DNA of 64,000 nt, taken from contig MKTU01000024.1 in the NCBI GenBank assembly GCA_001898415.1, forward strand, positions 62,001-126,000, read 5' to 3'. Position 1 is the first letter of the stretch. Each line of letters begins with the position of its first letter. The stretch is from Rhodanobacter sp. 67-28 (GTDB taxonomy: Bacteria > Pseudomonadota > Gammaproteobacteria > Xanthomonadales > Rhodanobacteraceae). The position numbers and the translations under genes were made by a program. Under the pieces are notes generated by a model, which worked only from the letters and a program-made list of their open reading frames with translations, searched no databases and was not told where the DNA came from. Shown here in pieces: positions 54,428 through 63,316 of this stretch.

Positions 54428-55324
54428 CTAATCGGCGAGCTCAAGCGCCGTACGTGGACGGATCAGCTCGCGCAACAGCGGATTGGGAAAACGCCGCTTC
54501 ATGGTGACGGCAAAAAAGGTCTCGCTGAGCTGCGGCAACTGGTGAACCTCCACCAGGCGGCCGCTGCTCAATTCATCCTTGACCACGATCGGCGGAACCA
54601 CCGCCAGGCCGACGTCCTCCCGGGCGATCAGTCGCAGCATCGCCATGTCGTCGATCTCCGCCGCCACCCGCACTTTCCAGCCCATGCGTTCGACCAGCGC
54701 GTCGAATCCGATGCGCACGCTGCTCTCCATCGTCGGCAGCACGAGGGGTTGCCTGGTCAGCAGTGTCTTCAGCGTGCCGCCCTTGCCGATGCGTTTCGGC
54801 GTTCCGATCAGGCTGACGGGTTGTTCGGCAATGGCGTGGGAAACCCAGGGAGTGGCCGCATCGCGGGCGGGCGCGACATTGACCAGCGCCACGTCCAGCC
54901 GGTGTGCTTCCAGGCTTTGCAACAGGAAGGCGGTGGTGCCCGAGCGAACGATGACCTCGACATTCCGGCGTCCCAGCAATGGCCGCAGGAAACCGATCTG
55001 GAAATTGCGCGACAGCGTGGCCAATGCCCCGACCCTGAGAATCGCACGCCGGCCGCCGGAGCGCTGCTTGAGCGTGGCGAGCAGGTCGCCACCGGTGGCG
55101 AAGATCGATTCCGCGTGGTCGAAGGCGATGCGCCCGGCTTCCGTCAGCACGAGTTGCCGGCCGCTGCGTTCGAACAGGTCCTGCCCCAGCTGAGCCTCGA
55201 GCTTCCTGATCTGGATCGACAGCGCCGACTGCGAGATCAGCAGCTTCTCCGCGGCGCGCGTGAGGTTTCCCTCGCGGGCGACTGCCCAGAAGTAGCGCAA
55301 GTGGTTGTAGTTCAGTGCGGCCAT
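54428..55324 (-). CDS. LysR-family regulator of the dab operon
   Basis: A 298-residue LysR regulator, NhaR-like. The DNA-binding domain is NYNHLRYFWAVAREGNLTRA and KLLISQSALSIQIRKLEAQLG; a periplasmic-binding-type effector domain follows (about 95-295). It is divergent from dabB with 104 bases between, the standard LysR arrangement, so it probably activates the operon in answer to low CO2 or a related metabolite. Confidence 0.88.
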   Translation of the reverse strand: MAALNYNHLRYFWAVAREGNLTRAAEKLLISQSALSIQIRKLEAQLGQDLFERSGRQLVLTEAGRIAFDHAESIFATGGDLLATLKQRSGGRRAILRVGALATLSRNFQIGFLRPLLGRRNVEVIVRSGTTAFLLQSLEAHRLDVALVNVAPARDAATPWVSHAIAEQPVSLIGTPKRIGKGGTLKTLLTRQPLVLPTMESSVRIGFDALVERMGWKVRVAAEIDDMAMLRLIAREDVGLAVVPPIVVKDELSSGRLVEVHQLPQLSETFFAVTMKRRFPNPLLRELIRPRTALELAD

Positions 55325-55327
55325 GCA

Positions 55328-55381
55328 ATCATTCTATTTTGTATATCGACAGGTTTCGTTAAATGAATTTTTTAGAATGAT
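55328..55381. promoter_or_regulatory. Inverted-repeat operator in the lysR-dabB gap
   Basis: ATCATTCTA (55328-55336) and TAGAATGAT (55373-55381) form a perfect 9-bp inverted repeat 36 bases apart, in a strikingly AT-rich stretch for this genome. Each half contains TAGAAT, a -10-like hexamer, facing outward. LysR regulators bind such paired sites; this is a candidate. Confidence 0.55.
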
Positions 55382-55428
55382 GCGCGAAGCGTAGGCTTGC
55401 CGCGGCTCACCTGACCGCGGAGTGATTG

Positions 55429-57015
55429 ATGTTGCCTGCCCTTGCGACGCTGTTTCTGCTTGCCCCCGCCAGCCTGTTGTTGGCGACCCTGTTTCCTTCA
55501 CGGCCGGGACCTCGTCGGCCGCACGCCATGCTTCTCGCAAGCCGCCTGGCGACGTGGTTTTGCCTGGTGCTCGCGGTGCTGGCCTGCCTGCTGACCGCGT
55601 GGGAAGGCCCGGCCACCAGCGGGTTGCTGGGAGACAATGGCATCGGCTTGTCGGTCAGGCTGGATGCCATCAGTTGCACCATGTTCCTGCTGGTCGCCTT
55701 CGTCGGCGTCGTCGTGGTCCAGTACAGCCGCAACTACATGGACGGCGAGCCGCGCCAGGGCGCCTTCATGGCCGGCCTGTGCCGGACGCTGGCAGCCGTG
55801 ACGCTGCTGGTCTTCGCGGGCAACCTCGTGCAGCTGGTGGTTGCGTGGGTGGCGATGAGCCTCTCCCTGCACCGCTTGCTGGTGTTCTACCCGGAGCGCC
55901 GACCCGCAAGGATTGCCGCCCGCAAAAAGTTCCTCGCCGCCCGCCTCGGTGATGCGTGCATGCTCGGTGCCGCCGCCCTGCTGGTGACCACGTTCGGCAC
56001 GACCGACCTGGCCACCGTGCTGGCCCGGGCGCAGGCCATCGCCGCCGACGCCGCGCCGCCCGCACTCTCGCTGGCGGCCTTGCTGCTGGGTGTCGCGGCA
56101 CTCATGAAGTCGGCGCAGTTCCCCACCCACGGCTGGCTGCCGGAGGTGATGGACACGCCGACGCCGGTGTCGGCCCTGTTGCATGCGGGCATCATCAATG
56201 CGGGTGGATTCCTGTTGATCCGCTTTGCCGACGTGATGGTGCTCTCGATGCCGACGCTGCACGGCGTTGCCATCGTGGGCGGCTTCACCGCCTTGTTCGG
56301 CGGCGTGGTGATGCTGACCCAGACCAGCGTGAAAGGATCGCTGGCTTTCTCGACCGTGGCGCAGATGGGTTTCATGACACTGCAATGCGGGCTCGGCGCG
56401 TTCGCGATCGCGCTGCTTCACCTGGTCGCCCATTCGCTGTACAAGGCCCACGCCTTCCTCTCGGCCGGGGGCGTGGTGGAAACCGAGACGCTGCCGCGTT
56501 TCGCCAGGCCGCGCCTGCGCCCCGTCCTGCTGAGCCTGTTGCTGGCGACCGCGATCTACGTGCTGTTTGCCTGGGTATTCGGAACCTTCGTGCGGGCGGA
56601 GCCTGCCGTGCTGACCCTGGGCGCGATCCTGGTGATGGGCGTCAGCATGCTGCTGGCATCGTCACTGCAAGGGGCCACCACTTCCCGCCTGGTTGTGCAG
56701 ACCCTGCTCGGGGCCGCCGGAACCACGCTGGCCTATTTCATCCTGGAAACCGCCTTCACGCGGCTGACCGCCGGCAGCCTGCCGGCGATTCCCCGGCCCG
56801 ACGGCACGGGCCTGCTGATCATGGGGCTGGCCATCGCATCGTTCACCGCGGTCACCGTGCTGCAAAGCCTGGTCGTGCTGTGGAACCAGCGGCCGCTCTG
56901 GCGGGCGGCACGCGTCCACCTGGCCAACGGCCTCTACGTCAACGCCATCTTCAATCGCCTGGTGGGTGCCTTGCGTCGGGAAGACGCGCGCCATCACGCC
57001 CGGACCATCGCCTGA
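55429..57015 (+). CDS. dabB: DabB, NuoL-like proton-conducting subunit of DAB inorganic carbon transporter
   Basis: A 528-residue NuoL/NDH-family membrane protein with about 13-14 hydrophobic segments. The proton-channel motif shows as MKSAQFPTHGWLPEVMDTP, with TPVSALLHAGIINAGGFLLI and TQTSVKGSLAFSTVAQMGFM. There are no other nuo genes around, and dabA follows after ten bases, so it is the cation-coupling partner that drives vectorial hydration of CO2. ATG 55429 is the best start. Confidence 0.93.
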   Translation: MLPALATLFLLAPASLLLATLFPSRPGPRRPHAMLLASRLATWFCLVLAVLACLLTAWEGPATSGLLGDNGIGLSVRLDAISCTMFLLVAFVGVVVVQYSRNYMDGEPRQGAFMAGLCRTLAAVTLLVFAGNLVQLVVAWVAMSLSLHRLLVFYPERRPARIAARKKFLAARLGDACMLGAAALLVTTFGTTDLATVLARAQAIAADAAPPALSLAALLLGVAALMKSAQFPTHGWLPEVMDTPTPVSALLHAGIINAGGFLLIRFADVMVLSMPTLHGVAIVGGFTALFGGVVMLTQTSVKGSLAFSTVAQMGFMTLQCGLGAFAIALLHLVAHSLYKAHAFLSAGGVVETETLPRFARPRLRPVLLSLLLATAIYVLFAWVFGTFVRAEPAVLTLGAILVMGVSMLLASSLQGATTSRLVVQTLLGAAGTTLAYFILETAFTRLTAGSLPAIPRPDGTGLLIMGLAIASFTAVTVLQSLVVLWNQRPLWRAARVHLANGLYVNAIFNRLVGALRREDARHHARTIA

Positions 57016-57025
57016 GGAGCCGCCC

Positions 57026-59542
57026 ATGAACGCCATCGCATTGAAGATCAGGGAACAAGCCGATCCCATCCCACCTTCCTCCGACATCGGGGCAGGGCGT
57101 GCATGTGAAGCCGCGCAGCGCGCGTGTGGACGCATCGCGCCACTGTGGCCGCTGAAGAATTTCGTGGCCGTCAATCCCTTCCTCGGCATGGCCGACCGCC
57201 GCTTCGGCGAGGTCGCGCGCGTCATGGCCGAGGTGGCAGGCGCCCGCATGACCATGCCGCGCGCGTTCTACCGCGACGCCATCGCCCAGGGTCGCATCAC
57301 CGACCGGGATCTTGGCCAGGCCCTGCTGCGCAAGGGAAGTGCCGCCCCTCGCACCCTCGACGTCGCGGCGCTGCGCCGCCAACTGCAAACCGAGGATGTG
57401 GCAACGCATGCGCCGCTGCCGACCGTTGCCGACGTCGCCGGCAAGCTGACCGGACGGGACTGGGCCAGCTTTGCCGGCGAGCGGGTCTCGCTGTGGGCGG
57501 CCGGCTACTTCGACGCGGGGCAGGCGCTGTGGCCAGCGTCGACACGGCACCTGGGCCCTTATGCGGCCTGGCGTGAGGAGGCCGCCATCGATCGCACGCC
57601 CCAGGTCATGGGGCTCGCCGGATTCCACCGCACGATCGGCGCGCTTCCTGCCACTGCCGAAGCGATGATCGCCCATGGAGCGGCCCGCCTGAAGATGGAC
57701 GAACCGGGCCTTGCCGATTATTTCCACCGGCTGCTGATGAGCGTGGGCGGCTGGGCCGGCTACGCCCGCTACCAGGTCTGGCAAAGCGAGCTGGCGGGGC
57801 GCCGCGACGACACCTTGCTCGAACTGCTGGCGATACGGCTGGCTTTCGAGGTGGCGCTGCTGGAAACGTGCCAGCCGGTCGCCGCACTGGCGGCCGGATG
57901 GGAGCAGGCCCGCGCATGTTTCGCTGCACCGGCCTGCGAAAACGAGCCGGCCGCGCCGACGCTGGAAGAAATCCTGCAGGACGCCTACGAAATCGCCTGG
58001 CAGCGATGCTTCCTCGCCAAACTCGCCGCGCCGCGGCCGTCCGTGATCGCCATGCGTCCGGCGGTGCAGGCGGCCTTCTGCATCGACGTGCGCTCCGAAA
58101 CCTTCCGGCGCGCGCTGGAGAAAGTGGCGCCCGGCGTGGAGACGCTGGGCATGGCCGGCTTTTTCGGCATGCCGATGGAGTATGTGCCGCTCGGTCGGGG
58201 CCAGGGTGGTCCCCGCTGCCCGGTGTTGCTGGCACCCGGCCTGTCGGTGCACGAGACCGTCAAGGGCGCGACGGCGCAGGAGCAAGCCGACATCGCCACG
58301 CGGCGGCGGCGGCGGCTTCGCGCCATCGGCCAATGGCGCTGGTTCAAGCTGGCCGCGGTGTCGTCGTTCACCTTCGTCGAAGCGATGGGATGGAAATTCG
58401 CCGGCAAGCTCATCGCCGACAGCCTGGGCTTCACCCGGCCCGAAGCGCACCCGGCGGAGCGCGGTATCGACGCCGCTGCACTCACGCGACTGGCGCCGGA
58501 CATCACGCCCTCGACCGCGAACGACCGCGCCACCGGCATGCCGCTGGAAACCAGGGTCGCGCTGGCAGAGGGCGCCCTGCGCGCCATGTCGCTGCGGCAG
58601 CAGTTCGCGCGCGTGGTGCTGTTCGTCGGGCACGGCGCCAGCTCGGTCAACAACCCGCATGCCAGCGGCCTGGATTGCGGGGCCTGCGGTGGGCACGCAG
58701 GCGATGCCAACGCACGGGTGGCGGCCGCCGTGCTGAACGACCGCGAGGTGCGCCAGGCCTTGGCGGGACGCGGCACGGTGATTCCCGACGAGACGCATTT
58801 CCTCGGCGCGCTGCACGACACCACCACCGACCAGGTGACGATCTTCGACACCGACGGCTTGCCGGCGACGCATGCCGACGACCTGGCCCGACTGCAGGCA
58901 GCGCTGGCCGAGGCCGGCCGGGTGACCCGGCAGGAACGTGCCGCCATCCTTACCTTGCACGACCGGCGCCCGGTCGAGCGCCAGCTCCTGGCGCGCAGCA
59001 GGGACTGGAGCGAGGTGCGGCCGGAGTGGGGCCTGGCCGGCTGCGCGGCCTACATCATCGCCCCGCGCAGCCGCACCGCGGGCCTCGACCTGGCGGGGCG
59101 TGCCTTCCTCAATTCCTACGACTGGCAGCGCGATGACGGCTTCAAGACCCTGGAATCCATCATGACCGCGCCGATGATCGTGGGCGCGTGGATCAGCCTG
59201 CAGTATTACGGCTCGGCGGTGGACAACCGGGTCTTCGGAAGCGGCAACAAGACGCTCCACAACGTGGTCGGCAAGCTGGGCGTGCTGGAGGGCAATGGCG
59301 GCGACCTGCGCACCGGCTTGCCATGGCAGTCGCTGCATGACGGCAAGCGCTATGTCCATGAGCCGCTGCGGCTGTCCGTCGTCATCGCCGCTCCGCTGGA
59401 CGCCATCAACGCCATCGTCGCCAGGCATGAAGCCGTGCGGCACCTGTTCGACCACGGCTGGGCCCACCTGTTCGCCTTCGGCGACAAGCCAGGGTCCATG
59501 CATCGCTACACCGGCCATCTGACCTGGGAGGACGCGGCATGA
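57026..59542 (+). CDS. dabA: DabA, beta-carbonic-anhydrase-like zinc subunit of DAB transporter
   Basis: DabA (UPF0753/DUF2309), 838 residues. The zinc site is complete: Cys352 and Asp354 in AAFCIDVRSETF, His536 in VGHGASSVNNPHAS and Cys551 in GLDCGACGG. The His-Cys spacing of 15 matches the known Halothiobacillus protein. DabAB accumulates bicarbonate by membrane-potential-driven, one-way CO2 hydration in the cytoplasm. GAGGAG lies upstream of ATG 57026. It overlaps the Sua5 gene by four bases. Confidence 0.95.
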   Translation: MNAIALKIREQADPIPPSSDIGAGRACEAAQRACGRIAPLWPLKNFVAVNPFLGMADRRFGEVARVMAEVAGARMTMPRAFYRDAIAQGRITDRDLGQALLRKGSAAPRTLDVAALRRQLQTEDVATHAPLPTVADVAGKLTGRDWASFAGERVSLWAAGYFDAGQALWPASTRHLGPYAAWREEAAIDRTPQVMGLAGFHRTIGALPATAEAMIAHGAARLKMDEPGLADYFHRLLMSVGGWAGYARYQVWQSELAGRRDDTLLELLAIRLAFEVALLETCQPVAALAAGWEQARACFAAPACENEPAAPTLEEILQDAYEIAWQRCFLAKLAAPRPSVIAMRPAVQAAFCIDVRSETFRRALEKVAPGVETLGMAGFFGMPMEYVPLGRGQGGPRCPVLLAPGLSVHETVKGATAQEQADIATRRRRRLRAIGQWRWFKLAAVSSFTFVEAMGWKFAGKLIADSLGFTRPEAHPAERGIDAAALTRLAPDITPSTANDRATGMPLETRVALAEGALRAMSLRQQFARVVLFVGHGASSVNNPHASGLDCGACGGHAGDANARVAAAVLNDREVRQALAGRGTVIPDETHFLGALHDTTTDQVTIFDTDGLPATHADDLARLQAALAEAGRVTRQERAAILTLHDRRPVERQLLARSRDWSEVRPEWGLAGCAAYIIAPRSRTAGLDLAGRAFLNSYDWQRDDGFKTLESIMTAPMIVGAWISLQYYGSAVDNRVFGSGNKTLHNVVGKLGVLEGNGGDLRTGLPWQSLHDGKRYVHEPLRLSVVIAAPLDAINAIVARHEAVRHLFDHGWAHLFAFGDKPGSMHRYTGHLTWEDAA

Positions 59543-60543
59543 ACATCAAGGATCGGGAAGACATCAGGCTCTCCGGGAGTGCTGGCGTGCGCGACGCGGT
59601 GGATGCGCTGCGCCGCGGCGCCTTGATCGGCCTGCCGACCGAGACGGTCTACGGACTGGGCGCGGATGCCGGCAACCCCGCCGCGGTCGCGAAGATCTTC
59701 GCGGCCAAGCAGCGCCCGGCAGACCATCCGCTCATCGTGCACCTGCATCGGGCCGCCCAGTTGGCGCAGTGGGCGCGGGACATTCCCGCGCTCGCATGGA
59801 GCCTTGCCGAAGCCTTCTGGCCTGGCCCGCTCACGCTGGTGTTGCCCCGCGCCGCCACGGTGAGCGACGGCGTGACGGGCGGCCTGGATACGGTGGCGCT
59901 GCGCGTGCCCGCACACCCGCTGGCGCTGGACGTGCTGGAAGCGTTCGGCGGGGGGATCGCTGCGCCCTCTGCCAACCGGCACAAGAAGATCAGTCCGACC
60001 ACCGCCCGGCACGTCCGGGAAGAGCTTGGCGATGCGGTCGAGGTGCTGCTGGATGGCGGCCCCTGCCGCGTGGGCATCGAGTCGACCATCGTCGATCTTT
60101 CCACCGGCCTGCCGCGGCTGCTCCGGCCCGGTGCGATCACCGGGGAGGACCTGGAGCGGGTGACCGGCAAGCCGGTCGAGTCGCCGGTGGACACCGCGAT
60201 ACGCAGCCCCGGCCGCATGAAGCTTCACTACGCCCCCAACGCCCGCGTGGTGCTGGCATCGATGGAACAGGTGCCCGAGCGCATCGCCGAATATGCCGCG
60301 CTCAGCGCTCGCGTGGGCGTGCTCTCCGCGCGGCGTGCCGAGAGCTGGCCGGCACAGGTGCCCTGGTTGTCCATGGGTCATTCTCCGGACCAGCAGGCGC
60401 AGCAGCTGTACCGGCGGCTGCGCGAAGCAGACGACATGGATCTCGCCGTGCTGATCGTGGTGCCGCCGGATGGCCGCGGACTGAACCATGCCCTGCGCGA
60501 CCGGTTGTGGCGAGCGGCGGGCCTCGGCCATGCACTCGCGTGA
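59539..60543 (+). CDS. L-threonylcarbamoyladenylate synthase (Sua5/YrdC/YciO)
   Basis: A 334-residue Sua5-type enzyme making threonylcarbamoyl-AMP from Thr, bicarbonate and ATP, the first step to t6A in tRNA. YrdC domain at about 1-210 (GLPTETVYGLGADAGN, KQRPADHPLIVHL, APSANRHKKISPTT), then the linker PGRMKLHYAPNA and a Sua5 domain to the end. Position in a bicarbonate-uptake operon fits its need for bicarbonate. It overlaps both neighbours (dabA by four bases, cysD-like by 14). A housekeeping tsaC may exist elsewhere. Confidence 0.92.
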   Translation: MNIKDREDIRLSGSAGVRDAVDALRRGALIGLPTETVYGLGADAGNPAAVAKIFAAKQRPADHPLIVHLHRAAQLAQWARDIPALAWSLAEAFWPGPLTLVLPRAATVSDGVTGGLDTVALRVPAHPLALDVLEAFGGGIAAPSANRHKKISPTTARHVREELGDAVEVLLDGGPCRVGIESTIVDLSTGLPRLLRPGAITGEDLERVTGKPVESPVDTAIRSPGRMKLHYAPNARVVLASMEQVPERIAEYAALSARVGVLSARRAESWPAQVPWLSMGHSPDQQAQQLYRRLREADDMDLAVLIVVPPDGRGLNHALRDRLWRAAGLGHALA

Positions 60544-61456
60544 CGAGGATGCCTTCCCGGACACCAGCCATCTCGCACACCTGGAGAACGAGGCCGTTTT
60601 CATCCTGCGCGAGGCCGTGGCGCAGGCACGCAAGCCGGTGCTCCTGTTTTCCGGAGGCAAGGATTCCACCGTGCTCGCCCATCTCGCGCTGCGCGCCTTC
60701 CACCCCGCGCCGCCACCCCTGCCGCTGCTCCACGTCGACTCCACCTGGGAGTTTCGCGAGGTGCTCGCATTCCGCGACAGCTTTGCGCGCAAGCATGGGT
60801 TCCAACTGCACGTACACGCCAATGAACAGGGCCGCGCCGCCGGCGTGAATCCCTTCGACCATGGCGATGCCTACACCACGGCCATGCGCACGGATGCGCT
60901 GAAGCAGGCGCTGGACGACGGCGGGTACGACGTGGTCTTCGGCGGGGCGCGCCGCGACGAGGAAAAATCCCGGGCAAAGGAACGCGTGTTCTCGCTGCGC
61001 GAGCGCGGGCACACATGGAACCCTCGCCGGCAGCGGCCGGAGTTGTGGAACCTCTACAACACCCGGTTGGCCGAGGGGCAGTCGTTGCGCGTCTATCCGT
61101 TGTCCAACTGGACGGAAGCGGACGTCTGGCATTACGCCATGCTGAGGAAGGTCGAGCTGGTGCCTCTGTATTTCGCGGCCTGGCGACCGGTGGTTCAACG
61201 CGATGGCGTGCTCATCGTGGTGGACGAACCCGAGCGCATGCGCTTCCTGGCCGGCGAGACGACGAGTCGCCGCCACGTGCGTTTCCGTACCCTGGGTTGC
61301 TGGCCGGTGACCGGCGCCATCGAATCGACTGCGGCGGACCCAGCGGCCGTGTTGGCCGAAACCCTTGCTTCATCTGCATCCGAACGCCAGGGTCGGCTGG
61401 GTGGCCAGGATCCGGGTGCAAGCCTGGAAAGGCAGAAGCGCGAGGGTTACTTCTGA
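60530..61456 (+). CDS. Sulfate adenylyltransferase small subunit-like protein (CysD family), no CysN
   Basis: A 308-residue PP-loop protein of the CysD kind. PP-loop PVLLFSGGKDSTVLAHLA, VDSTWEFREVLAFRD, DVVFGGARRDEEKSRAKERV and the CysD-type C-terminus LERQKREGYF show a full-length family member. CysD normally needs the GTPase CysN, which would follow it, but the next gene is DUF6671-like. It may pair with a CysN elsewhere, or have been recruited to a different adenylation. ATG 60530 overlaps the Sua5 gene by 14 bases. Confidence 0.88.
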   Translation: MHSRDEDAFPDTSHLAHLENEAVFILREAVAQARKPVLLFSGGKDSTVLAHLALRAFHPAPPPLPLLHVDSTWEFREVLAFRDSFARKHGFQLHVHANEQGRAAGVNPFDHGDAYTTAMRTDALKQALDDGGYDVVFGGARRDEEKSRAKERVFSLRERGHTWNPRRQRPELWNLYNTRLAEGQSLRVYPLSNWTEADVWHYAMLRKVELVPLYFAAWRPVVQRDGVLIVVDEPERMRFLAGETTSRRHVRFRTLGCWPVTGAIESTAADPAAVLAETLASSASERQGRLGGQDPGASLERQKREGYF

Positions 61457-62298
61457 TGCCATCGGATCGCGTCGTGATCGCCACCATGCACGGCAAGGAG
61501 GCGGTGATTGCCCCTCTGTTGCAGCGGGCCCTGGGTCTGCAGCCACTCTTGCCGGCCGGATTCGATACGGACCGGTTCGGCACCTTCAGCCGAGACATTC
61601 CCCGCCTCGATTCCCCGCATGCAACGGCAAGGGCCAAGATCGCGGCAGCCCTGGAGTGCGTGCCCGAGGCGCATGCCGGTGTTGCCAGCGAGGGCAGCTT
61701 CGGCCCCCATCCACAAATCCCGTTCGTGCCGATCGACAGCGAGCTGGTGATGCTTGTGGATCGTCGCGATGGCGTCGAAATCATCGGAACGCATGTCACG
61801 CCGCGCACCAATTACGCCCAGCGCGTGGTGGCGGATGCGCGCCTGGCCGTCGCCTTCGCCGAAGGCATCGGCTTTCCCCGGCATGGGGTGATCGTGACGG
61901 CTGCGGTTGACGGCAAGTCCCACCCGGCGCTCTTGCTGCGCAAGGACAACCTGAGCCGGGCGCAATTGCTGGCCAATGTCGTCGATGCCATTGCCATCAG
62001 CGGCGCGGCCTGCGTGGAAACGGACATGCGCGCATGCAGCAACCCGACGCGGATGCGTGCCATCAAACGCGCGACCATCGATCTCGTGCGGCGCTACCGA
62101 TCCTGTTGCCCTCAATGCGGACGACGCGGATTCGTGCCCACCGAACGCATCGCCGGCCTGCCGTGCGGGGCCTGTCACGCACCCACCGACATGATCCGTG
62201 GCGTGGTCGCGATCTGCGCGGGCTGTGGTCATCGCCGCGAGCAATCGTTCGAGGCGGCGTGGGCCGATCCCGGGCGCTGCGATTTCTGCAATCCGTGA
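61456..62298 (+). CDS. DUF6671-like protein with C-terminal zinc ribbons
   Basis: A 280-residue protein I place in DUF6671 from memory. The N-terminal 200 residues have no catalytic motif I know; RVVIATMHGKEAVIAPLLQ and ETDMRACSNPTRMRAIK stand out. The C-terminus carries four Cys pairs: CCPQCG, CGAC, CAGC and CDFC, likely two zinc ribbons. Its ATG shares a base with the CysD stop, so it is the last gene of the dab operon. Function is unknown. Confidence 0.7.
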   Translation: MPSDRVVIATMHGKEAVIAPLLQRALGLQPLLPAGFDTDRFGTFSRDIPRLDSPHATARAKIAAALECVPEAHAGVASEGSFGPHPQIPFVPIDSELVMLVDRRDGVEIIGTHVTPRTNYAQRVVADARLAVAFAEGIGFPRHGVIVTAAVDGKSHPALLLRKDNLSRAQLLANVVDAIAISGAACVETDMRACSNPTRMRAIKRATIDLVRRYRSCCPQCGRRGFVPTERIAGLPCGACHAPTDMIRGVVAICAGCGHRREQSFEAAWADPGRCDFCNP

Positions 62299-62658
62299 CC
62301 CGCCACCCGGAGGTCGATGATCCGGAACGTGGCCTCTGGTGATGGCTTCTCCCGCATCCGGCCTGCTCGTGCCGTGGCGGGGATCAGCGCAATTCCTTCC
62401 TGCATCGCCGCAGGCATCCCTGAGGACTGGGGTGAGTTCAGCCCCCTCACGACCACGCCGGCATGCCCACGCCCGGAGCGATCCGCTTTTCACGAGCATG
62501 TCGCGCGATCCACAGCGTGCACATCGGTTCCGCACAAATTCAATCCAAAACTCGCGGCCAACCGTATAGACACTCGCGTCGGGGCATTTCCCAGCGCGAA
62601 GCAGGACTCTCTGCCCGAGGGTCTCGAACCGGTTTGTCCCCCTATTGGAGATGCCAAC
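62299..62658. other. Intergenic region before the OmpW-type gene
   Basis: This 360-base gap has no supported gene. A weak ECF-like motif lies at 62541-62567, and GGAG precedes the ompW-type start. No terminator for the dab operon was found. Confidence 0.5.
62541..62567 (+). promoter_or_regulatory. ECF-like promoter motif before the OmpW-type gene (weak)
   Basis: CAATCC (62541-62546), 16 bases, CGTAT (62563-62567). The -10 block and spacer match the other sites; only four of six -35 bases do. Confidence 0.4.
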
Positions 62659-63285
62659 ATGAAAGTTTTCCCCCTGATTGTCGCCGCTTGCGCCTTGGCT
62701 GTTGCCGGTGCCGGCAGTGCCCGGGCCCAGGATTACAGCGCGCCAGGCTTCTACGGCGCGGTGGGCTACAGCGGTGTCGCACCCAGGAGCAACAACGGCG
62801 TGCTGGCGGGCGCCTTCCAGTCCAGCATCGGCGATGACTGGGAGCCGACCCTCACGCTGGGCTATCGCTTCGCGCCGAACTGGGGCGCCGAGCTGTGGCT
62901 GCCGTTCGTGAAGTTCGAGCACGACGTGAAGCTCGATGGCGCGAAGTCCGCCACCATCAAGCACATGCCGCTGCTGCTCACCGCCCAGTACCACTTCCTC
63001 GCCGACCAGGCGTGGCAGCCCTTCGTCGCCCTGGGCTATGGCTGGGTGAACGTGAGCGACGAGCGCACCACGGGCCCCATCGCGGGCACGAACCTGGACG
63101 TGAAGGACGGCAGCGGTGTCGTCGGGCAGCTGGGCCTGGATTTCCACGCCACGTCGAACGTGTTCGTGCGTGCCGATGCGAAGTACTTCAACTGGAGCAG
63201 CGACGTGAGGCTCAACGGGGCGGGCATCGGCAAGGCGAAGGTAGACCCCTGGATCTACGGCATCAGCGTCGGCTACAGCTTCTGA
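62659..63285 (+). CDS. OmpW-family outer membrane protein
   Basis: A 208-residue eight-stranded barrel. Signal peptide MKVFPLIVAACALAVAGAGS, cut after ARAQ. OmpW-style strands: WEPTLTLGYRFAPNWGAELW, PLLLTAQYHFLADQAWQPFV and the final GISVGYSF. GGAG eight bases before ATG 62659. OmpW proteins are small porins for hydrophobic compounds. Confidence 0.88.
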   Translation: MKVFPLIVAACALAVAGAGSARAQDYSAPGFYGAVGYSGVAPRSNNGVLAGAFQSSIGDDWEPTLTLGYRFAPNWGAELWLPFVKFEHDVKLDGAKSATIKHMPLLLTAQYHFLADQAWQPFVALGYGWVNVSDERTTGPIAGTNLDVKDGSGVVGQLGLDFHATSNVFVRADAKYFNWSSDVRLNGAGIGKAKVDPWIYGISVGYSF

Positions 63286-63316
63286 CGTCTGCTGCCGCCG
63301 CATCGCCTGAAACCGC

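Noticed and set aside
55429-57015. NADH dehydrogenase subunit L (NuoL)
   Set aside because: No other nuo genes nearby and a dabA gene ten bases downstream; DabB fits better.
62339-62569. Small open frame in the gap before the OmpW-type gene
   Set aside because: No ribosome site, no recognisable domain and composition like random GC-rich sequence.
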